Of a stretch of 64,000 nucleotides of DNA, positions 1 through 7,656 are shown piece after piece. The notes beneath the pieces are model-generated. The model worked only from the letters and a program-made list of their open reading frames with translations. It made no database searches and was not told the DNA's origin. The position numbers were made by a program, and so were the translations under genes. Position 1 is the stretch's first letter. Each line of letters starts with the position of its first letter. This DNA comes from CAYVUB01 sp964454675 (lineage in GTDB: Bacteria > Bacteroidota > Bacteroidia > Flavobacteriales > Flavobacteriaceae): positions 18,923 to 82,922 of the forward strand of contig CAYVUB010000009.1 of the NCBI GenBank assembly GCA_964454675.1. Reading direction: 5' to 3'.

Positions 1-40
1 AATTTGTTACTTTGTGCTTTTAAAATAGAAGAAGTAATTA

Positions 41-1093
41 ATGCAAAAAAAGAATCTAAAGGCTGTTGATTTTTTCTGTTCCGGAGGTGGGATGAGCTAC
101 GGAATGCAACAAGCCGGAATAGAAATTCTTGCAGGAATTGATTTTGACAAAACCTGTGAAGAAACATATACTTCTAACATCAAAGGAGCGGAATTTATTC
201 ACGCAGATGTTTTTGAATTGAAAGAAACCGAGTTAGAAAAAAAGCTTTCCTTAAAAAAAAACGACAAAAATTTAGTTTTAATCGGATGTAGTCCTTGCCA
301 ATTTTGGAGTATAATAAATACCGACAAAGAAAAATCGTCTAAGTCTAAGGATTTGTTGAAAGAATTCAGACGTTTTGTAGAATATTTTGTGCCGGGTTAT
401 GTAATTGTGGAAAATGTACCGGGCGTTTTGAGGAGAAAAACTGAAAGCGGATTGGAAGATTTTATTGAATGGTTAGAAAGTAAGGATTACAAAGTTCATT
501 TTGATGTCCACGAGGTAAGTAATTACGGAGTTCCACAACACCGAAGACGTTTTACACTTATTGCCAATAGAGTTACAAAAGAAGAATTAGAGCCAATAAA
601 AGCAAAAGGGCAAAAACTCACGGTTAGAGATGTTTTAGGAGAACATAACGGTTTCCCGAAAGTAAAAGCCGGACACAAAGACAACTCCTCTTTTTCACAC
701 ACGGTTGCAGGTCTTAAAGAAATTAATCTTCAAAGACTTGCTCTTACTCAAAAAGACGGAGGTAATAGACTTTCGTATGCTGATACGGATTTAGCTCCGG
801 AATGTCATAAAGGAGACAATGTCAATTTTAAAGATTCTTACGGCAGAATGTGGTGGGACAGACCTTCGCCTACAATAACAACCAAGTTTTTCAGTATTTC
901 AAACGGACGGTTTGCACATCCGGAAGAAGATAGAGCAATTTCATTACGAGAAGGAGCAGTTTTACAATCGTTTCCTAAAAATTATATTTTTAAAACAACA
1001 AGTATTGCAAATACCGCACGGATGATTGGAAATGCTGTACCTCCAAAATATGCGGAAGCTATTGGGAAATCAATTTATTTAAACGCTATATAA
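41..1093 (+). CDS. DNA (cytosine-5-)-methyltransferase
   Basis: Transfers a methyl group from AdoMet to C5 of cytosine in a specific DNA sequence. All main C5-MTase motifs are visible in the 350 residues: motif I FCSGGG (about 12-17, a variant of FxGxGG), motif IV GCSPCQ with catalytic Cys86, motif VI ENV (124-126), motif VIII QHRRR (166-170), motif IX RPSPTITT, and motif X GNAVPPKYAEAIG near the C-terminus. The region between VIII and IX, which sets target specificity, is short, so the recognition sequence cannot be read. No restriction endonuclease lies downstream, and the upstream neighbour is outside the window. It may therefore be an orphan or half of a type II system. The length is normal for a type II MTase. 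Confidence 0.93.
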   Translation: MQKKNLKAVDFFCSGGGMSYGMQQAGIEILAGIDFDKTCEETYTSNIKGAEFIHADVFELKETELEKKLSLKKNDKNLVLIGCSPCQFWSIINTDKEKSSKSKDLLKEFRRFVEYFVPGYVIVENVPGVLRRKTESGLEDFIEWLESKDYKVHFDVHEVSNYGVPQHRRRFTLIANRVTKEELEPIKAKGQKLTVRDVLGEHNGFPKVKAGHKDNSSFSHTVAGLKEINLQRLALTQKDGGNRLSYADTDLAPECHKGDNVNFKDSYGRMWWDRPSPTITTKFFSISNGRFAHPEEDRAISLREGAVLQSFPKNYIFKTTSIANTARMIGNAVPPKYAEAIGKSIYLNAI

Positions 1094-1198
1094 TATAAAT
1101 CTATTGTTACTGTTTCATAACACCACTTTATATAAAATCTAAAAAACCAGAGAAACCCGGCAAGTTGTGTCCGCAAGATTCGCATTCGCAGGAATTTT

Positions 1199-3073
1199 CT
1201 ACCGCTTCAACGTAAAATGCCCTTTTAACTCTTGTCCGTCAATTTTAATTACATACCAATAATCTGAAGTTGGGAGTAATTGATTTTTAAACGTGCCGTC
1301 CCAAGCAAAAGCCGTGTTTTTGGAGCTTACCAATAATCTGCCAAAGCGGTCAAAAATATGCACTTCCGAAGATGCAAAATATTCAATGCCTTTCAAGATA
1401 AATGCATCATTGACACCATCTCCATTGGGTGTGAAAAACTTCGGAATGACAAAATGTAAAAACTCTGTAGTTGCAATACCACAACCGTTATGTTCTCTTA
1501 CGTAAATGGTATATAAGCCACCTTCAGCATTAAAAAATGTGGGGCTTGACTGATAGCTGACACCGTCCAAAGAGTACTCAAAATCGCCTGTGTTTGCAGT
1601 AGTTATCACAATATGATTTCCATCAGAAAAAACAGTGTCAATAACCGGATTGTCAATTTGTGTCAGCGTGATGGTTTTGGTTGCTGAACAGCCGTTGCCA
1701 TTGGTTACCACTACGGTATAAATTCCGGGGATATTAACGGTAATTTGCGAAATGGTCTCACCTGTATTCCATAAATAGTATGTGTTTATGACATTTGCGT
1801 AAAGCGTAATATCTGTGCCTTCACAAAATGTAAGCGTTTCATCTTCTACTACCGGCGATTCATAAAAAACAACCGAAACTGCTGTTCTGAAATTTGAAGT
1901 GCAACCACCGTTTTCACTAACTGCTTCGGCATAAAACGTTCCTGCAACATCGGTAAGATACGATGGGTTGCCTGCCAACAATAAATTGCCCCCACTTGGC
2001 GCATCGTACCAGTTTACTGTAATACCGGTTGGAACAGTTACAGATGCCGATTGCGTGTCATTACTACAGTTCGTCACATTGCCATCGCTCACAGGCGCAT
2101 CGGGTTTTAGAACAACACTGATTTCAAATACTTCAGACACTACGTTACACAACGGATTGGCAAGATTGATAACATCTTCGGCCACTTTTACCCTGTAATA
2201 TGTAGTAACCGTTATTCCTGTTGGCGTGAATGTATTATCAGTTTCACCAACTATATCTGTCCAATTAACATTGTCTGTACTTTCCTGCCATTGATAGGCG
2301 TGTGATGTAAAAATGGAAAAATCAGGATTTGCGGTCAATTGGGTTGTGAAAGGCAAATTGTTTTCACAAACAAAAACGCTGCCGTTGGCTTGGGTATCTT
2401 CAACCGTTACAATATCACCGCAGCTTTTAAAAACAATATCGTCAATTCCTAAATCGTTACCGCAACCACCTACACCGTTATTAATCATTTTAAGAATCAC
2501 TTCTGTTTGTGCCGGTAAGGTTTGAAACACCAAGCCGTAGCGTTCCCAGTTGGGTGTTGCCGTGCCGTAAATATCTCCTGTATCGCCAGATGCCAATACG
2601 TTTGTATCTGATGCATCCCAGATTTCAAATTTTACATTGATAGGAATTCCGTTACCGCCGCAACCACTTGCAGGAAGCAAATTAATCAACCACGATGAAA
2701 ACTCATACGACGTATTTTCGCACAATCCCGATATGGTTCTTCGGAAAAATTCGCCTGGAGTATAACTCGCATTGACAATCAAAAATTTTCCGTTGACATC
2801 ACCCGGAGTTACATCACCCATATTGTGCCAGTCAAAAAAATTGGACGAGCTTGATATGGTATAGCTTCCATCCTGAGGTTGTCCGGTTACATACGTGTAG
2901 GTTGTTGTTCCCGGCGGTAATGCAGGGCCGTTTGTGGTACCTGCGCCAAACGTTTCGGTGAAAATAGGTTCACCGGAATTACCGGTACAAAAACCCAACT
3001 GTCCATAAGCGTTTATAAAGCCAAAGGCACAAAATATGATGACAAAAAAGATGCTTTTTCTTAACAATTTCAC
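1199..3073 (-). CDS. Secreted Ig-like repeat protein with CHU_C type IX sorting domain
   Basis: A 624-residue protein predicted to be exported by Sec and then across the outer membrane by the T9SS. An N-terminal signal peptide (hydrophobic FFVIIFCAFGFINA, cleavage near AYGQ) is followed by a jelly-roll-like region with conserved Cys and Gly (about 30-220). Then come tandem Ig-like segments with YQWQESTDN and YRVKVAEDV signatures, and finally a gliding-motility-associated C-terminal (CHU_C, type B) domain beginning FFTPNGDGVNDAF and ending LKGHFTLKR. Such proteins are surface-attached or released adhesins. No catalytic motif was recognised. It is convergent with the MTase gene and stands alone on its strand. 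Confidence 0.88.
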   Translation of the reverse strand: MKLLRKSIFFVIIFCAFGFINAYGQLGFCTGNSGEPIFTETFGAGTTNGPALPPGTTTYTYVTGQPQDGSYTISSSSNFFDWHNMGDVTPGDVNGKFLIVNASYTPGEFFRRTISGLCENTSYEFSSWLINLLPASGCGGNGIPINVKFEIWDASDTNVLASGDTGDIYGTATPNWERYGLVFQTLPAQTEVILKMINNGVGGCGNDLGIDDIVFKSCGDIVTVEDTQANGSVFVCENNLPFTTQLTANPDFSIFTSHAYQWQESTDNVNWTDIVGETDNTFTPTGITVTTYYRVKVAEDVINLANPLCNVVSEVFEISVVLKPDAPVSDGNVTNCSNDTQSASVTVPTGITVNWYDAPSGGNLLLAGNPSYLTDVAGTFYAEAVSENGGCTSNFRTAVSVVFYESPVVEDETLTFCEGTDITLYANVINTYYLWNTGETISQITVNIPGIYTVVVTNGNGCSATKTITLTQIDNPVIDTVFSDGNHIVITTANTGDFEYSLDGVSYQSSPTFFNAEGGLYTIYVREHNGCGIATTEFLHFVIPKFFTPNGDGVNDAFILKGIEYFASSEVHIFDRFGRLLVSSKNTAFAWDGTFKNQLLPTSDYWYVIKIDGQELKGHFTLKR

Positions 3074-3180
3074 GTTTTAAAAATACACATTAAACCTTAA
3101 AAACATAGAGGAAAGCCTTATATTCGTATGAAAATTAACATTTATTGTCAGCGCAAACGTTTTCGTAAATCAAATAAAAA

Positions 3181-3492
3181 ATGAATTCAGACTTTAAACC
3201 TTATTATGCCGTAATTTTTACATCTACTCAAACTCAAAATCTTGACGGCTATTCTGAAATGGCAGAGCAAATGGAAGCCCTTGCAAAGCAACAACCCGGA
3301 TTTTTAGGACTGGAAAGTGCAAGAAATACTATTGGTATTACGGTAAGTTACTGGGAAAGTCTGGACGCCATTAAAAACTGGAAATTGCAAAGTGACCATT
3401 TAGTGGCCCAAAGAAAAGGTCGGGCAGACTTTTACAGTTGGTATAAAGTACGCATTTGCAAAGTAGAACGCGACTATGAATTTTCGCTTTGA
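3181..3492 (+). CDS. Antibiotic biosynthesis monooxygenase (ABM) domain protein
   Basis: A 103-residue cytoplasmic protein with the dimeric ferredoxin-like fold of the ABM superfamily. Recognisable elements are the N-terminal YYAVIFTSTQ strand, the MAEQMEALAKQQPGFLGLES helix-turn-strand, and the YWESLDAIKNWK segment typical of the YgiN/HmoA-like group. Substrates of this group range from quinones to haem, so none can be assigned. Its stop codon overlaps the TTG start of the penicillin-binding protein gene by four bases, implying co-transcription and translational coupling. Confidence 0.85.
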   Translation: MNSDFKPYYAVIFTSTQTQNLDGYSEMAEQMEALAKQQPGFLGLESARNTIGITVSYWESLDAIKNWKLQSDHLVAQRKGRADFYSWYKVRICKVERDYEFSL

Positions 3493-5840
3493 AAAAGGTT
3501 ATCAGCTATATAAAAACCCATAAAATCAAATCGGTCATTGTGTTGATACTTTTGGTAACGTATTATTTTTGTTTACCGCGCCAATTGTTTAAAGACCCAA
3601 CCGCAACGGTTATTACAAGTGCAAATAATGAGTTATTGGGTGCGATGATTGCCCGTGACGGTCAATGGCGATTTCCACACAATGATAGTGTGCCCGATAA
3701 ATTCAAAACCTGCATCATCCTGTTTGAAGACGCTTATTTTTACAAACATCCCGGTTTTAATCCTGTTTCCATTTATAAAGCATTGCGTGATAATTTAGGT
3801 TCAAAAACCATCAAACGTGGCGGAAGCACCATTACACAACAAGTGGTTAGACTTTCCCGTAAAGGGCAATCACGAACCTATATTGAAAAGCTGAAAGAAT
3901 TAGTGCTTGCCACACGCCTGGAATTTAGAACATCAAAAGAAAAAATTCTGTCTTATTACAGCAGCAATGCGCCTTTTGGTGGCAATGTGGTTGGGCTTGA
4001 CGCGGCTTCTTGGCGGTATTTTAACCGGCATCCCAACGATTTGTCGTGGGCAGAAAGTGCTACTCTGGCGGTATTGCCCAATGCCCCAAGCTTGATTTAT
4101 CCGGGTAAAAATCAAGAGCAATTGTTGATAAAACGAAACATTCTGCTTAAAAAATTATTAGAAAATGATATTATAGATTCATTAACTTATCAATTATCCA
4201 TCACTGAAGATTTACCTCAAAAACCGTATCCGCTGCCACAAATCGCACCGCATTTACTACAAAAAATTTCCAAAACGTATAAAGGCGATTATGTAAAAAC
4301 AACCATTGACACCAAATTACAAGAGCAAGTAAATACCATTGTGGCATCACACTATAATGTGTTGAAGCAAAATGAAATTCACAACGCAGCGGTGTTGGTT
4401 TTGGATGTTAAAACCAGAGAGGTTTTAGCGTATGTAGGCAACACGCCAACCACAGATGAACATCAAAAAGATGTGGATGTTATTGACAAACCACGAAGTA
4501 CAGGCAGTATTTTAAAGCCATTTTTATATGCTGCAATGCTGGATGCCGGCGATATTTTACCCAACACTTTGGTTGCCGATGTACCAACGCAATTTGGGAG
4601 TTACAATCCTGAGAATTTTGACAAAAACTACGATGGTGCTGTTCCTGTAAGCAGGGCTTTGTCACGTTCATTGAATGTTCCGGCTGTAAGAATGCTGCAG
4701 GAATTTGGTTTGGACAGGTTTCATCATTATTTAAAAGCCCTGAAACTTAAAGATTTAAAGCACAATGCCAACCATTACGGATTATCGCTAATTCTTGGCG
4801 GTGCCGAAAGTAACTTGTGGGATTTATGCAAAAGCTATGCGGCAATGTCATCAACGTTGAATCATTTTAATGACACATCGGGCGAATACTACACCAACGA
4901 GTTTACAGAACCTGTTTTTATTGCTGATACCAAAGTAAATTTTGGCAAAAAAACCAATGAAAAACCACTGTTTGATGCCGCATCCATTTATCTGACCTAT
5001 GAAAGTTTAAAAGATGTAAACCGTCCTGAAGGCAATGAAAACTGGGAATTTTTTGACAGTTCAAAACAAATAGCCTGGAAAACAGGTACCAGTTTTGGTT
5101 TTAGAGATGCCTGGGCAATAGGTACCACAAAAGATTATGTGGTTGGCGTTTGGATAGGCAATGCCGATGGCGAAGGTCGTCCGGGTTTGGTTGGGGTTCA
5201 AACGGCTGCACCATTACTTTTTGATGTGTTTGATGTATTGCCAAGAAGTGATTGGTTTTCAAAACCTTTTGACGAGATGCAGGAAATAGACGTTTGTATC
5301 AAAAGTGGTTACAGAGCTTCCCAAAACTGTGATGTTATCGAGCAAAAGTTTATTCAAAATAGTGGTTTAAAAACCCGGGCGTGTCCATATCATATTTTGG
5401 TACATCTCGATAAAACCGAACAGTATCAAGTAAATTCTTCTTGTGAAAATGTATCGGATATTAAAAGTAAATCGTGGTTTGTATTGCCTCCGCTTATGGC
5501 ATATTATTACCAATCAAAAAATCCTTTTTATAAAAGCTTGCCTTCATTTAGAGATGATTGTTTGGGTGATGCTTTAGTACGAATTGAATTTATTTATCCG
5601 AAGGAAAACAACAGTATTTTTTTACCAAAAGACTTTGACGGCACTACGAATGAGCTCATTTTAAGACTTGCACATTCAAAACCTGAAACCACAGTTTTTT
5701 GGTATTTGAATGACACATTTATAGGTACAACAAAAGCTATTCATGAAATAGCTGTATCGCCTCAGCAGGGAAAACACCTTATTACGGTTGTTGATGAAAC
5801 AGGCAATGAAGCCAGAAGATGGTTTGTAATTTCAGAATAG
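3489..5840 (+). CDS. pbpC: Penicillin-binding protein 1C
   Basis: Bifunctional peptidoglycan glycosyltransferase/transpeptidase anchored in the inner membrane by a helix at about 14-29. The GT51 domain has catalytic Glu80 in FEDAYFYKHPG and the RGGSTITQQ motif (110-118). The transpeptidase domain has SxxK (S340-K343), SxN (S394-N396) and KTGT (531-534). The C-terminal roughly 90 residues match the BiPBP_C domain of PBP1C. Its 783 residues are normal for the family. The start is TTG, overlapping the ABM gene stop, and no better ATG precedes the membrane helix. PBP1C in Bacteroidetes often sits next to an alpha-2-macroglobulin gene, which is absent here. Confidence 0.93.
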   Translation: MKKVISYIKTHKIKSVIVLILLVTYYFCLPRQLFKDPTATVITSANNELLGAMIARDGQWRFPHNDSVPDKFKTCIILFEDAYFYKHPGFNPVSIYKALRDNLGSKTIKRGGSTITQQVVRLSRKGQSRTYIEKLKELVLATRLEFRTSKEKILSYYSSNAPFGGNVVGLDAASWRYFNRHPNDLSWAESATLAVLPNAPSLIYPGKNQEQLLIKRNILLKKLLENDIIDSLTYQLSITEDLPQKPYPLPQIAPHLLQKISKTYKGDYVKTTIDTKLQEQVNTIVASHYNVLKQNEIHNAAVLVLDVKTREVLAYVGNTPTTDEHQKDVDVIDKPRSTGSILKPFLYAAMLDAGDILPNTLVADVPTQFGSYNPENFDKNYDGAVPVSRALSRSLNVPAVRMLQEFGLDRFHHYLKALKLKDLKHNANHYGLSLILGGAESNLWDLCKSYAAMSSTLNHFNDTSGEYYTNEFTEPVFIADTKVNFGKKTNEKPLFDAASIYLTYESLKDVNRPEGNENWEFFDSSKQIAWKTGTSFGFRDAWAIGTTKDYVVGVWIGNADGEGRPGLVGVQTAAPLLFDVFDVLPRSDWFSKPFDEMQEIDVCIKSGYRASQNCDVIEQKFIQNSGLKTRACPYHILVHLDKTEQYQVNSSCENVSDIKSKSWFVLPPLMAYYYQSKNPFYKSLPSFRDDCLGDALVRIEFIYPKENNSIFLPKDFDGTTNELILRLAHSKPETTVFWYLNDTFIGTTKAIHEIAVSPQQGKHLITVVDETGNEARRWFVISE

Positions 5841-5963
5841 TTGCACCTCATATTTCGACCAACGGGCAATTCTTTAACAGCTTTTTTAATTGTGTTTATG
5901 TATATTTACAATCATAAATATCATATCGTTGTTGTTAACTAACCTTCATAAATTATAAAAACC

Positions 5964-6404
5964 ATGTACAACTCTATTAAAATTTTACACTCATACTGGG
6001 CTTATTTAGTGCTTTTAATTTTGGTTTTAGCAACCTTTAATGCATTAGTTAAATACTTTGGCAACAAAGAGTTTCACGCCAAAGATTTCAGGATTTCATT
6101 GTATGCTTTAATTGTTTCACATATTCAGTTGTTATTTGGTTTTGTCTTGTTTTTTGCAGCAGATTATGTTTCGCTTATCAAAGAAACAGGTATGGGAGCC
6201 ATCATGAAAAATGCGCTATTACGTTCTAATATCATTGAACATCCGTTAACAATGATTATTGCCTTGATTTTTTTGACAATGGGATATTCAAAACACAAAA
6301 AGAAACTGACATCAAAATCAAAATTCAAAATGCTGGCAATTTTTTATACGCTTGCATTGGTATTGGTACTGGCAAAAATCCCGTGGAATACCTGGTTACA
6401 ATAA
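5964..6404 (+). CDS. Conserved four-helix inner-membrane protein
   Basis: A 146-residue integral membrane protein with four hydrophobic segments, near residues 12-30, 47-68, 90-105 and 122-140. His-containing positions such as HSYWAYL and SHIQLLFG explain why homologues in flavobacteria are sometimes labelled cytochrome b, but I see no clear haem-ligand pair. The function is unknown. It is separated from pbpC by about 120 bp and followed directly by a strong bidirectional terminator, so it is probably a monocistronic gene. Confidence 0.75.
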   Translation: MYNSIKILHSYWAYLVLLILVLATFNALVKYFGNKEFHAKDFRISLYALIVSHIQLLFGFVLFFAADYVSLIKETGMGAIMKNALLRSNIIEHPLTMIIALIFLTMGYSKHKKKLTSKSKFKMLAIFYTLALVLVLAKIPWNTWLQ

Positions 6405-6407
6405 GAT

Positions 6408-6447
6408 AAAAAAAAGCGTAAATTTTGAAAAATTTACGCTTTTTTTG
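6408..6447. terminator. Bidirectional Rho-independent terminator
   Basis: A long A/T-flanked inverted repeat (AGCGTAAATTTT and its complement around a 3-base loop) lies between two convergent genes, with a T tract on each strand. Confidence 0.85.
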
Positions 6448-6466
6448 ATATATATATATAGAAGTG

Positions 6467-7519
6467 TTATTCTGCGTCTTTAATTACATAAACATACACA
6501 GGAAAGTGATCACTGTAACCTCCTGAAAATCCTCTGTCATCCCAGCTTCTAAACGGGTATCCTTTCCATCTTCCGCGTTTTGTAATTAAATAGTTTTTAT
6601 TAAAAATACCTGCCTTATACAATCTGTAAGACGAATAATCTTTTTCAAGCAAAGGTTGTGACATCACTATCTGGTCAAACAAACTCCAGGCATCTCTGTA
6701 AGCATTTGAGCCCAATCCTTTTGCAAGAAAATTTTCCATAGGGTTATATAATCCCTTTGTTTCAACTTCATCTCTGTTTGCTTTGGTTTTTAAAACAACT
6801 TTAAAGCTGTCATTTGTCGGGTTGTCATTAAAATCGCCCATTGAAAACACCTTTGCATAAGGATCTATAGCCTGTAACGAATCTATAAGGCGTTTATTAA
6901 GTTTTGCTGCGGCAATACGTTTCGATTTGCTTCGGGCTTCTCCACCGCTTCTTGACGGCCAGTGGCTTACGATAAAATGCATCATTTCGCCATCAAATTT
7001 ACCGCTTACAAGCAATTGGTCTCTTGTGTGAACTCTTTCTCTTGTAGCATCATCATAAATTACAAGTGTATGGCTGCTGGTATCTACAGGTTGAAACAGT
7101 GCTTTTTGATACAGTAAAGCCACATCAATACCTCTGTTATCGGGTGAGTGATAATGTACTATGCCGTAATCTCTTCCTAATAATAACGGATGGTTTACCA
7201 AGTCAACCAAAACTTCGCGGTTTTCAACCTCACAAACCCCTATAACTGCCGGTGCATTATTTGAAACATCAGAGCCTATATCGGCAACAACTCTTGCCAT
7301 ATTGTTAATTTTATTTTTGTAAGCCTCTGCGCGATTACTGGCTTTCATTTCCATAATAGGGCTGGCTTCATCATATTTTGTAGGGTCATTGATGGTATCA
7401 AACAAGTTTTCAAGATTATAAAATGCAATTGTGTGAATTTTAAACTTTTTTTCTTGTGCCTGAAGCGTTAAATTAAGGGTTAAAAAGAAAAAAATTGTAG
7501 AAATAGCAAGCTTCTTCAT
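6467..7519 (-). CDS. Secreted endonuclease/exonuclease/phosphatase family protein
   Basis: A 350-residue exported member of the EEP (DNase I-like) superfamily, which hydrolyses phosphodiester or phosphomonoester bonds with divalent metal. A signal peptide (about 1-21, ending LQAQE) precedes the fold. Characteristic motifs are NLENLFD, the metal-binding Glu in GVCEVENREV, VSHWPSRSGG, MGDFNDNP, and the terminal SDHFPV that carries the catalytic Asp-His pair. The enzyme probably acts in the periplasm or outside the cell, on nucleic acid or a phosphorylated small molecule. It is divergent from the TonB receptor/lipoprotein pair, and the two share a promoter region, suggesting a joint scavenging role (inference). 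Confidence 0.9.
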   Translation of the reverse strand: MKKLAISTIFFFLTLNLTLQAQEKKFKIHTIAFYNLENLFDTINDPTKYDEASPIMEMKASNRAEAYKNKINNMARVVADIGSDVSNNAPAVIGVCEVENREVLVDLVNHPLLLGRDYGIVHYHSPDNRGIDVALLYQKALFQPVDTSSHTLVIYDDATRERVHTRDQLLVSGKFDGEMMHFIVSHWPSRSGGEARSKSKRIAAAKLNKRLIDSLQAIDPYAKVFSMGDFNDNPTNDSFKVVLKTKANRDEVETKGLYNPMENFLAKGLGSNAYRDAWSLFDQIVMSQPLLEKDYSSYRLYKAGIFNKNYLITKRGRWKGYPFRSWDDRGFSGGYSDHFPVYVYVIKDAE

Positions 7520-7564
7520 TTATTATATATTATATTAATGTTATGTTAGTTACAAAACTTGAGC

Positions 7565-7572
7565 CAAAAGTA
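7565..7572 (-). promoter_or_regulatory. Bacteroidetes -7 element for the EEP gene
   Basis: Reads TACTTTTG on the minus strand, matching TAnnTTTG. It lies 46 bases before the start codon at 7519. Confidence 0.5.
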
Positions 7573-7592
7573 TGTATTTATTATAAATAATG

Positions 7593-7600
7593 TAAATTTG
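7593..7600 (+). promoter_or_regulatory. Bacteroidetes -7 element for the TonB receptor gene
   Basis: TAAATTTG matches TAnnTTTG and sits 57 bases before the ATG at 7657. It is back to back with the divergent EEP promoter, about 20 bases away. Confidence 0.5.
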
Positions 7601-7656
7601 CAAGCCTTAAATAATAATTATTTAATGCTAAACGACTATTAACTTTAAATTTAGGC

